Source: CAZFOB01 sp964520325 (lineage in GTDB: Bacteria > Actinomycetota > JAICYB01). Taken from it: 50,753 nucleotides of DNA. The position numbers and the translations under genes are program-made. Below are positions 23,309 to 31,165 of the stretch, in pieces. The notes under the pieces are model-generated. The model worked only from the letters and a program-made list of their open reading frames with translations. It did not search any database and was not told where the DNA came from. Every line of letters begins with the position of its first letter. Position 1 is the stretch's first letter. Location of the stretch: positions 1 through 50,753 of the forward strand of contig CAZFOB010000023.1 of NCBI GenBank assembly GCA_964520325.1. Direction: 5' to 3'.

Positions 23309-24139
23309 ATGAGGGTCCCATCGTTGTCGGATCCGCGACGCACGTTCTTTGCTCTCCTGCTTGTCATGGCCGCGACGGTAGGGACCCCATGGGTCTCGCC
23401 CGCGATCGCGGTCCCTGAGGTGAACTCGACCCGCGATGCACAGAGACTCGGTGGCCGACTGCCAAACATCATCGAGGAGGTCCCGAAGCACCTCGCCATC
23501 CAGAACACGAGGCAGAAGGAGTATCTGCGATTCTCGACGACCCACTGGAACTTCGGAGACGGGCCACTCCAGATCCGAGGCGGCGGTCAGGTAGCCCCGT
23601 GCAACGTAAACGGCGTTGCCTTCGACCAGTGCACCCACGCCACGCAGGAGATCTTGAACGCTGACGGCGAGATCGTCGCGACACACGACGCCGGTGTGGC
23701 CGTTTTCCACGAAGCTCACAACCACTGGCATCAAAACGATGTTGCCAACTTCGCCGTACGCAGCTCGCTCGACGGCGCGCCCGTTGGAGGAGCGGTACTC
23801 AAGACGACTTTCTGCCTGATCGACTTCGACAAGAGCGACTCGGTCCAACAGAACAGCACCCGTGTGTACTGGGAGTGCAACGGTGACCTCCAGGGCATAT
23901 CGGTCGGCTGGGGCGACGAATATCACCACTCCACCGAAGGACAGGAGCTGGACATCACTGGGCTCCCCGCAGGCGACTACTACCTGACGATGGACGCCGA
24001 CCCCGATCAGAACTGGCTCGAGACGAACGACAGCGACAACCGCTCATGGGCGAAGTTCCGCCTCTCGCGCACAGGCGCCAACCCGGAGGTCACGGTCCTC
24101 GAATCTTCAGGCTACGAAGGGAACACCTCCAACAAGTAG
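23309..24139 (+). CDS. Secreted lysyl oxidase-like copper amine oxidase
   Basis: 276 residues with a signal peptide (to about residue 34, SPAIA). It matches the lysyl-oxidase family. The copper site is H137-N-H139-W-H141 within HEAHNHWHQND. K165 in LKTTFCLID and Y205 in WGDEYHHSTEGQ align with the Lys and Tyr that form the lysine-tyrosylquinone cofactor in animal enzymes. The C-terminal ELDITGLPAGDYYLTMDADP and TNDSDN are also family-typical. It should oxidise primary amines (lysine side chains) outside the cell. It lies behind leader block C and converges on the full LuxR gene. The ATG has GAGAGAGGAG upstream. Confidence 0.9.
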   Translation: MRVPSLSDPRRTFFALLLVMAATVGTPWVSPAIAVPEVNSTRDAQRLGGRLPNIIEEVPKHLAIQNTRQKEYLRFSTTHWNFGDGPLQIRGGGQVAPCNVNGVAFDQCTHATQEILNADGEIVATHDAGVAVFHEAHNHWHQNDVANFAVRSSLDGAPVGGAVLKTTFCLIDFDKSDSVQQNSTRVYWECNGDLQGISVGWGDEYHHSTEGQELDITGLPAGDYYLTMDADPDQNWLETNDSDNRSWAKFRLSRTGANPEVTVLESSGYEGNTSNK

Positions 24140-24184
24140 ACGCCACGTACCCGTGACCCTCGAGGGATCAGAGCGTCCGTAGAG

Positions 24185-26959
24185 CTACTGAACTTCGGCG
24201 GCCCCCAGCTCCCTGGAAGCGAGGAGAACGAGCTCGACGCGGGACGTCACGTTGAGCTTCCTGAACAGGTGGGACACGTGGGTCTCGACGGTGCGGCGAG
24301 ACACGACCAGCTTCTCGGCGATGGCCGGGTTGGCAAGGCCCTCAGCGACCTGAGCGACCACGCGGAGCTCGGTCGGACTCAGGCTCCGCCATCCCGAGAC
24401 GGGACGGCGCTTCGCGACCTTACGTCCGCCGGCGTCGCCGCCCAGAGCCTCGGACACTCGCCGGAGGTCGCGCAGTGCGCCGAGGCCTTGGTAGATATCC
24501 GCCGCGTCGTCGAGGAGCGCGCGCCCCTGCGTCGCTTCCTTGCCCTTCATGAATGCCGTGCCGGCCTCCAGGCAGGCCGCCGCGAGCTCGAGCGGACGTC
24601 CGGCGCCGCGGAGAGTTTCCACTGCCTCATAGAGCGTCGGCTGATCGGCCTCGAGCATGCCTCGACAGAGCAAGGCCGTCCCCGTCATCGAGCGAGTCTC
24701 CATGGATCTCGCATACAGCTCGACGGCTTCCACAGCACGGCCGGCTGCTGCGCGGTCACCTTCGGCGAGCGCCAGCCTGACGTACATCGGGCCGAATTGC
24801 CGCAACACGTTGCGGATGCCGTTCTCGTCCGCGAACGCCCACGCGCCGCGCATGATCGCTGCGGCTTCCTCTGGGTTCCCCGCATCCTCGGCGAGCAACG
24901 CTTGCGCCTGGACGATCCACGCCATACCGACCTGGGGTCCCGTCAGCGCGAGCTCGGCCTCACACAGCGCGAACTCACGCTCACATCCGGAGATGTCGTC
25001 GCGATGAAAAGCTATCTGCGCCAAAACGCCGTGCGCGAGTGGTCCGAAGAGCGTTGAATCGATGTCGTCGAGGATTGCATTCGACGTCTCGAGCTCAGCG
25101 ACCGCATCGTCCCAGTCGCCTCGTGCGAACTGCACTGTGCTGAGCAGCCCGTGATAGCACGGAAGGATCCAGGACACACCGTGCATCTCGTCGAGTCGGA
25201 TCCCTTCACGGATGACGTCGACGGCTTCGTCAAACAGGTCGACGTCGCCCAGGGCAAGGCCGAGGAAGAAGCGACCGCCGTACCGGTGCGTCTCGCCAAG
25301 GAAATCGTCGTCCGCGATCCGGACGGCCTCCCGACCAAGGTCGACCCCGGTCTTGCCGTCGCCGCGCACGACGGCAAGCAAGCTGGAGACACCGATCGCG
25401 ACTCCTCGCGCGCGGGGGTCGTTCGTCGTTTCGGCATCCGCCACTGCGGCTGCGATGAACCCCTCCGCACGGTCGAGCTGACCCGAAACGAGACTGGCCA
25501 GCGCGGCTTCGGCAAGGAGAAGTCCGCGGCCCGACCCCGGGCCCGCCGCGCATGCCTGCACGAGCTGCTCGACGGCCTCGGCGATACGTCCGCGGAAGAA
25601 CAAAGCTTCACCCAACGAGGCACGAACGTCCACGGCCAGCTCGGCATCGCGGAGCTCAGCGAGCACATCGGAGGCCAGAGCGGATGCCTCTGACACCCGT
25701 CCCGCCCAGACCAGCGCCTGCACGCGTTCTGCTTGAACCTCGTCGAGCGCCGGATCAGATTGCTGGAGCAGTCCGACGGCCTGCTCCAGCATGTCCGCTG
25801 AGAGCGTCGGCGATCGCTGCGCCTCCTCTGCGGCAGCCCTTCGCAGCCAGGAAACGGCTTCACCATCACCCGGCTTGGCCGCGCGGGCAAGCTGCGCCGC
25901 GACCCGTCGTGCCGGCGCGCCGGCGGCGGCCAGAGCACGCGCAACATCGCGGTGCGATCTCCGGCGAAGAGACGCCGGCATGTCGCTGTACACGGCGTCG
26001 CGTACGAGGTCGTGACGAAAAGCGAGAACGTCTTCGTACTCTTCGAGGACGCCGCCTCGGATCGCCTCCTCGATGATCGGGACGAGTTCGATGGCGGGCC
26101 GACCGACGATCGTCGCAAGGTCGATCGGATCGATCGACCCTCCGAGCAGCGACGCGAGTCGAAGCATCGACCGCGCGTCATCGGACAGGTGCGAAACGCG
26201 GCCGAGGATGGTGCGGCGGAGGTCCCGCGGTACGTCGTGCGATGCGAGTTCGCCGAGGCCACTGGCGATGATCTCGGTCACGAAGAACGGGTTGCCGCGA
26301 GCCGAACCGACGAGCGCGAGGAGCTCCGGTGTCACCGTCTGCGTCATCAATCGATCTACGAGCTCGACAACGGACGACTCGTCGAGCGGTTCGAGGAAGA
26401 CGCGTTCACCCTCGGCCCCCATCGTGTCGGCCAATGCCTCGAGGTCGACGTACGACGCCACCGGTCGAGTCCCGGCGACGAGCCCAAACGGGGTTCGAGC
26501 GCTTCGCCGCACGACCGCCCGGAGCACGCGAAGCGACTCAGCGTCCGCCCAGTGCAGGTCATCGAGAACCAGAACGATCGGAGCTGCGTCCACGGCTTCC
26601 TCGATAAACGTGACGAACCAATCGATGACCGCAAGGCGACGGTCAGCTGCAACAGACGTTTGGCGAGCGATGAGCGCCCTGAGGTCGCCGGCAGCGCGGT
26701 CGGCTCGACTCTCGACGGCGGCGATCAGCAGGCCGTACGCGTGTGCTTGCTCATGCACATCGCCCGCTGCAGCGAAGACGTTGAACCCAAGCTCCGTCGC
26801 GAAGTGTGACGCCTCGCGTAGCAGCCGCGTCTTCCCGATGCCTGGTTCGCCCTCGAAGAGGAGGAGCTGGCGCCTCGATGCGGCATGTTCGAGCCCTTCG
26901 TGAAGCGTGGCAAGCTCTTCGTCGCGCCCGACCAGGACAACGTCCGTTCCCTGCTGCAA
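24185..26959 (-). CDS. Large LuxR-family ATPase transcription regulator
   Basis: 924 residues of the LAL/MalT-like type. The N-terminal AAA ATPase has Walker A GEPGIGKT (residues 37-44) and Walker B LVLDDLHWAD. A long helical TPR-like region (about 350-840) and a C-terminal LuxR helix-turn-helix (STELRVVAQVAEGL-like, ending AAEVQ) follow. It should sense a ligand through ATPase/TPR and activate transcription. The TTG start at 26959 has AGAGGGGG upstream. It is the only complete member of the family whose 3' ends occur as fragments A, B and C. It points toward the lysyl-oxidase gene. After its stop the sequence resembles the other copies only up to AGTTCAGTAGCT. Confidence 0.93.
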   Translation of the reverse strand: MQQGTDVVLVGRDEELATLHEGLEHAASRRQLLLFEGEPGIGKTRLLREASHFATELGFNVFAAAGDVHEQAHAYGLLIAAVESRADRAAGDLRALIARQTSVAADRRLAVIDWFVTFIEEAVDAAPIVLVLDDLHWADAESLRVLRAVVRRSARTPFGLVAGTRPVASYVDLEALADTMGAEGERVFLEPLDESSVVELVDRLMTQTVTPELLALVGSARGNPFFVTEIIASGLGELASHDVPRDLRRTILGRVSHLSDDARSMLRLASLLGGSIDPIDLATIVGRPAIELVPIIEEAIRGGVLEEYEDVLAFRHDLVRDAVYSDMPASLRRRSHRDVARALAAAGAPARRVAAQLARAAKPGDGEAVSWLRRAAAEEAQRSPTLSADMLEQAVGLLQQSDPALDEVQAERVQALVWAGRVSEASALASDVLAELRDAELAVDVRASLGEALFFRGRIAEAVEQLVQACAAGPGSGRGLLLAEAALASLVSGQLDRAEGFIAAAVADAETTNDPRARGVAIGVSSLLAVVRGDGKTGVDLGREAVRIADDDFLGETHRYGGRFFLGLALGDVDLFDEAVDVIREGIRLDEMHGVSWILPCYHGLLSTVQFARGDWDDAVAELETSNAILDDIDSTLFGPLAHGVLAQIAFHRDDISGCEREFALCEAELALTGPQVGMAWIVQAQALLAEDAGNPEEAAAIMRGAWAFADENGIRNVLRQFGPMYVRLALAEGDRAAAGRAVEAVELYARSMETRSMTGTALLCRGMLEADQPTLYEAVETLRGAGRPLELAAACLEAGTAFMKGKEATQGRALLDDAADIYQGLGALRDLRRVSEALGGDAGGRKVAKRRPVSGWRSLSPTELRVVAQVAEGLANPAIAEKLVVSRRTVETHVSHLFRKLNVTSRVELVLLASRELGAAEVQ

Positions 26960-27032
26960 ATGCCTGCCCCCTCTGACTTCCCGCGCTCTCAGGTTAGTCC
27001 TCCGCGTTGTTGACGGTCGTCCGCGTGGCCCC

Positions 27033-27938
27033 TTAGATCGAGCGCATCTCGCGTAGGCGTCGTTTCGGCCCCCGGGGAGGCGCCTTCGATCCGCCGATCT
27101 TCAGCAGACGCGACGCGCGTCCGCGATGAGGACGGAACGGCTCGAGCAACTCGAGCATCGCATCGTCGTCTCCACCGCGCTTTCCGGTGAGTGTGTACAC
27201 CACGATCCCGGCCAGCCAGTAGTCGCCGACGGCCACCGCGTCCGCATCGGCCCACGCCGCTTGCGCAACCTTCGCGGACGTCCATGCTCCGATGCCGTCG
27301 AAGGCTTCTAACCGCGAACGTCCGAGAACCGACGCCTCTTCGACGCGCCGAGCGCGCGACGCGAGCCTGCGCACGATGTCGGTTCGCTTCTTCTCCACAC
27401 CGAAATCGTGGAAGCGGTAGTACGGCTCGCCGGCAAGCTTCTCCGGCGAGGGCGGCAGGCGGACGACCGCGTCCTGCCCTGGTGCTTCTTCGCCCCACGA
27501 CCAGACCATCCGCCGCCACGCTTCGTGTGCCTCGTGCGACGTGACCTTCTGTTCGAGCACTGTCGGCACGATCGCTTCGAACACCGCCGACGTCGCGATC
27601 ATCCGAAAACCCTGCATCCGCCGATCGAGTTCTCGAACGACTGGGTGAGCTCGCGCGTCCCAGCCGCTCAGGTCGTCGCGGGCTCCGAGAACGTCGGGCG
27701 CCGCCGCGATCGCGTGCTCGGCCCCCGGACCCCACGCCCGCACGGCGATCTCGTCGCGGAGCTGCTCGTAACACACGGTGGCCGGACCGTCAGGAGTGCG
27801 CGTCGCGCGCCAGACACAACCATCGCGCACCCGGACGCTGGGGTCGCCGCCGCCGTGGCGCAGCAAACCGAGCGACAGACGCAGATCGATCGGCAGGCGC
27901 GGCCGGACCAGGGTGTGGAGTGCGCTCACCGACGGCAC
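27033..27938 (-). CDS. AlkA-like HhH-GPD DNA glycosylase
   Basis: 301 residues from GTG 27938 (GTG 27929 is possible). Landmarks are VLEQKVTSHEAHEAWRRMV, the helix-hairpin-helix LEAFDGIGAWTSAKV and VGDYWLAGIVVYTLTG with the catalytic Asp. This is the layout of DNA-3-methyladenine glycosylase II, which removes alkylated bases. The N-terminal 100 residues are the less conserved AlkA_N-like part. The longer frame upstream overlaps a divergent gene and is rejected. Starts of the two divergent genes are about 32 nt apart, so their promoters overlap. Confidence 0.85.
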   Translation of the reverse strand: MPSVSALHTLVRPRLPIDLRLSLGLLRHGGGDPSVRVRDGCVWRATRTPDGPATVCYEQLRDEIAVRAWGPGAEHAIAAAPDVLGARDDLSGWDARAHPVVRELDRRMQGFRMIATSAVFEAIVPTVLEQKVTSHEAHEAWRRMVWSWGEEAPGQDAVVRLPPSPEKLAGEPYYRFHDFGVEKKRTDIVRRLASRARRVEEASVLGRSRLEAFDGIGAWTSAKVAQAAWADADAVAVGDYWLAGIVVYTLTGKRGGDDDAMLELLEPFRPHRGRASRLLKIGGSKAPPRGPKRRLREMRSI

Positions 27939-27970
27939 GCTACCAGCCGATCCGGACGTAGCATCGTCGG

Positions 27971-28594
27971 GTGCTCCGACTCGACCACGTTGTCCTCGCC
28001 GTAGGTGATCTGGACGCAGCCGCTGCTCGCCTTCTCGACGAGCACGGACTGGCGAGCGTGCCGGGTGGTAGCCACGATGGCATCGGCACGGCCAACCGCA
28101 TCGTTCCTCTCGGCCAGACATACGTTGAGCTCATGGGTGTGACGGATAGGGACGTCGCCGGGCGCAACACGTTCGGGCAGTACCTGCTCTCCTTCCTGGA
28201 AGGCGGCGACCGTTTGCTCACCTGGGCCGTTGCGACCGACGACATCGTGCTCCACGCGAGGCGCATCGGGGCCTCGCCGGATCCGTGGACGCGCACGCGT
28301 CCCGATGGTGTCGAGCTCCAGTGGCGCTTGGCCGGTGTCGAGGGCGCGATCGCCGACCGTTCGCTTCCGTTCTTCATCCAGTGGGACTGCCCGGCCGAAG
28401 AACACCCGGGCCGTGACCGCGTGCAGCATCGCATCACGCCACGCGCCATCGTCGACCTCGAGATCGGGGGCAGAGCCGCGACGATCTCCAACCGCCTAGG
28501 GGGCGCACCTCTGCCGCTGACTGTCGTCAAGGGCGATCCGGGTCTGCGTTCGGTGACGATCTCTACTTCCGAGGGCGAGATCGTGCTCACGTGA
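27971..28594 (+). CDS. Glyoxalase-like domain protein
   Basis: 207 residues starting LRLDHVVLAVGDLDAAA, the beta-alpha-beta opening of VOC/glyoxalase folds. VELMGV and DDIVLHARRIGA segments follow. It resembles the Glyoxalase_3-type family of uncharacterised proteins. Metal ligands may be the early His and a Glu (YVELMG), but the reaction is unknown. GTG 27971. Its stop overlaps the start of the following oxidoreductase (GTGA), so the two are coupled. Confidence 0.78.
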   Translation: MLRLDHVVLAVGDLDAAAARLLDEHGLASVPGGSHDGIGTANRIVPLGQTYVELMGVTDRDVAGRNTFGQYLLSFLEGGDRLLTWAVATDDIVLHARRIGASPDPWTRTRPDGVELQWRLAGVEGAIADRSLPFFIQWDCPAEEHPGRDRVQHRITPRAIVDLEIGGRAATISNRLGGAPLPLTVVKGDPGLRSVTISTSEGEIVLT

Positions 28595-29880
28595 GCCCGT
28601 CGCGTCTCCACGCCCCGATGCGGATCGGTACCTGCCTCGTGCGAAACCGTTTGTATCGGGCGCCCGTTCTCGAGGGGGCCGGTTCCGGGCCGGATGCCAC
28701 GAAGGTCTACGTGGAAGCCTTCGAGGCCAATGCGAAAGCCGGAGTCGGGCTCATCATCCAAGGCAACTCATGTATCTCCGAGGACGGGCGTTCCGCGCCG
28801 GGGATGACGCTTGTCGACACGCGGGAGCGGATGCTCGCGCTCGCACCGGTGGCCGAAGCGGTGCACAAGTGGGGTTCGCGCATCGTCATACAGCTCGGCA
28901 ACGCAGGGATCTATGCGATGGAGGGGTGGCACGCGGGCTACGCGAAGACGCGCACGCGTCCGCTCGCGGCCGTGTCCAAGCCGAGGATGCACATCCGCCC
29001 GGCGCTCATCGGAACACCGCTTCGCGTGATGACCGGCGGCGACATCCTCGACTTCGCGGAGCGTTTCGGGACGGCCGCGATGTGGGCGCGGGAAGCGGGC
29101 TACGACGGTGTCCAGCTCGCGTCCGGCAACGCGAAGCTCATCCACCAGTTCCTCTCGCCGTATTACAACCGACGCAACGACGAGTGGGGCGGGAGCGTGC
29201 GCAACCGCGCGCGCATCCTCGACGTGATCGCGCAGTCGGTCCGTCGGCACGCCGGGGAAGACTTCCCGTTGTTGGTCAAGATCACCGTTGAAGAGGAATC
29301 TCCGCCGTTCTCGCCGCGTGGGAGCTTCGAGGACGGTCTCGAGCTCTGCCGCCTTGCCGAAGCGTTTGGGTACGACGCGATCACTCCCGTCGGGTTGTCG
29401 ATCTTCCCCCACGCGTCGCTCTGCCGCGGGGACGATCCGTCCACCATCCTCGACGTCGACTCGATCAAGCGCCGATTCGAAGAGGCGCTCGGCGGCTCGA
29501 AGCTCAAGATGGCCGTGTTGCGATGGGGATACAAACGCGGTGCGCGGCAGTATCCGTTCCGTCCGGTATGGAACCGGCGGTACTTCGCCGCGGCCAAGCG
29601 CGCGGTAAGCATCCCCGTCTTTGCCGTTGGCGGCATCCGTCGCCTGGACGAGATCAACGACATCCTCGAACGCGATGATGCCGACATGGTCGGTATCGGT
29701 CGTCCTTTCTATGCCGAACCCGATCTGCCCCGACGTCTGCTCCAGGGCGACCTCGCGGAGGCGCTGTGCGAGAACTCGAACCGGTGTGTCCCGCCGCAAC
29801 AGCTCGGCCTGAAAGCTCGCTGCTATAACCCGAACGTCGCCAAGAAACGCGCAGCGCGCACGCAAGCCGAGTCCGGTTGA
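28591..29880 (+). CDS. Old-yellow-enzyme family NADH:flavin oxidoreductase
   Basis: 429 residues of FMN-dependent TIM barrel. Typical points are LVRNRLYRAPVLEG, VIQLGNAG, the YDGVQLASGNAKLIHQFLSPYYNRRNDEWGG-type central segment (HQFLSP, NRRxDxWGG) and the C-terminal AVGGIRR and VGIGRPFYAEPDL. Here SGNAKLIHQ replaces the more usual HxAHGYLxxQ, so one substrate-binding His is shifted. There is no C-terminal FAD/Fe-S part, so it is the short OYE form. Substrate unknown. Translationally coupled to the glyoxalase-like gene and to the next gene. Confidence 0.87.
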   Translation: MSPSRLHAPMRIGTCLVRNRLYRAPVLEGAGSGPDATKVYVEAFEANAKAGVGLIIQGNSCISEDGRSAPGMTLVDTRERMLALAPVAEAVHKWGSRIVIQLGNAGIYAMEGWHAGYAKTRTRPLAAVSKPRMHIRPALIGTPLRVMTGGDILDFAERFGTAAMWAREAGYDGVQLASGNAKLIHQFLSPYYNRRNDEWGGSVRNRARILDVIAQSVRRHAGEDFPLLVKITVEEESPPFSPRGSFEDGLELCRLAEAFGYDAITPVGLSIFPHASLCRGDDPSTILDVDSIKRRFEEALGGSKLKMAVLRWGYKRGARQYPFRPVWNRRYFAAAKRAVSIPVFAVGGIRRLDEINDILERDDADMVGIGRPFYAEPDLPRRLLQGDLAEALCENSNRCVPPQQLGLKARCYNPNVAKKRAARTQAESG

Positions 29881-31124
29881 AGAGCTGTATCGCGCTCTCG
29901 GCTGCCCTCGCGAGCCTCGCGTTGGCGTTGCCTGTGCGCGCCCAAGAGCTGCCGGTGATCGAGATCGAAAAGGTACCCGCTCCGATCGTCCGGCTCCTCG
30001 AGGACTACTCGCGCGCGTGGCAGAGCAAGGACGGCACATTGCTCGCATCGACCCTCAGCAGCGGGCTTCGGTCTGCCGAGGTCCGGTCGCTTGGCAACGC
30101 GAAGGACGTCCCATTCACGTCGTTTGTGGTGCGTGCGACCACGCAGTACTCGGGCAACCTCGCCGGCCAGCGCGTGCTCGCCCGCTACAAACAAGCCGAG
30201 GATGTTGCGACCTATCCGATCATCGAAGAGTCTCGGATCGGAGCGGAAACTCAAACGTTCTTCGAGGATGGCGCGTTCACGTTCGTGCGCAGCGGCGGTG
30301 CCGGCGCCTACGACGGCTGGCTCCTGGCCGCCAAGGACGATCTCGACGTGATCGGCTTCTTCTCGCCGTACCACCTGTGGGACGACAAGCCCGTCGCGGT
30401 CCTCTCGAGCCGGCGCTTCACGATGATCACCCATCCGGACGTCGCGGATCGACTGCGTCCCGTGCTCGACGACGCCGAGGCCGGCTACGACATCGCAGCG
30501 AGGTTCTGGCCGGACAACAGCCGCGATCACCTGGTGATGGTGGTTTCATCCACCACGGCCGAGCTCGGACGGGTCCTGCACGAGACCGTCGATCTTGCGA
30601 AGTTCGTCGCCTTCGTCGGCGCCGGCGCTACACGGGAACGCGGTTGGGAACCGACGGGGCCGCGGATGTTCGTCCAGCTTTCACACCTTGACAACTACGG
30701 ACGCGACGGTCGGCTCGAAGTCTTCGCTCACGAGCTCGTCCATGCAGTCACGCGGGACGAGTCGGGCCCCGAGGTTTCCTCATGGATCGAAGAGGGTCTC
30801 GCCAATCTCGGCGGAGGTGATGGCGGACGGCAGCGCGTCGTGCTCGGCGGCCCGGTCCCCGATGCCTTCCCAACCGATGACCGCTTCGTCACGGGGCCTG
30901 TGCGAGAGATCCAGGGGATCTACGACCAGGCGCAGGCCGCCATCCAGGTACTCGACGCGAAGTTCGGACGCGCGGGCTTGATGAAGTTCTACGGCGAGCT
31001 CGGAAGTCGAAGGGTCGTGCCGGGGACCGAGGAGTACCACATCCGTGCGGCCGTGCAAGAGAGTCTGGCGTGGGGCTACGACGAGTGGGTCGCGGCCTGG
31101 CGCAAGGAACTCAGCCCCCGGTAG
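29877..31124 (+). CDS. Secreted MA-clan metallopeptidase-like protein
   Basis: 415 residues with an N-terminal signal peptide (MKSCIALSAALASLALALPVRAQ). The zinc motif HELVH is at residues 285-289, followed 18 residues later by WIEEGLANLGGG, whose Glu is the usual third ligand (gluzincin, peptidase MA-like). The N-terminal domain (about 40-180) resembles a SnoaL/NTF2-like or similar alpha+beta domain but is not assigned. It is exported and probably periplasmic or surface-bound. TTG 29877 overlaps the previous stop (TTGA). Confidence 0.8.
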   Translation: MKSCIALSAALASLALALPVRAQELPVIEIEKVPAPIVRLLEDYSRAWQSKDGTLLASTLSSGLRSAEVRSLGNAKDVPFTSFVVRATTQYSGNLAGQRVLARYKQAEDVATYPIIEESRIGAETQTFFEDGAFTFVRSGGAGAYDGWLLAAKDDLDVIGFFSPYHLWDDKPVAVLSSRRFTMITHPDVADRLRPVLDDAEAGYDIAARFWPDNSRDHLVMVVSSTTAELGRVLHETVDLAKFVAFVGAGATRERGWEPTGPRMFVQLSHLDNYGRDGRLEVFAHELVHAVTRDESGPEVSSWIEEGLANLGGGDGGRQRVVLGGPVPDAFPTDDRFVTGPVREIQGIYDQAQAAIQVLDAKFGRAGLMKFYGELGSRRVVPGTEEYHIRAAVQESLAWGYDEWVAAWRKELSPR

Positions 31125-31165
31125 GCCGTATCCGATTACCATTCCACGACCATGTGGCCACGACC

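Noticed and set aside
17525..24180. Prophage or integrative element with its own integrase
   Set aside because: No integrase, transposase or phage structural gene is seen in the window, so only an edge trace is claimed.
31125..31165. T-box or other tRNA-sensing leader before thrS
   Set aside because: Only 41 nt lie between genes and no T-box sequence is present.
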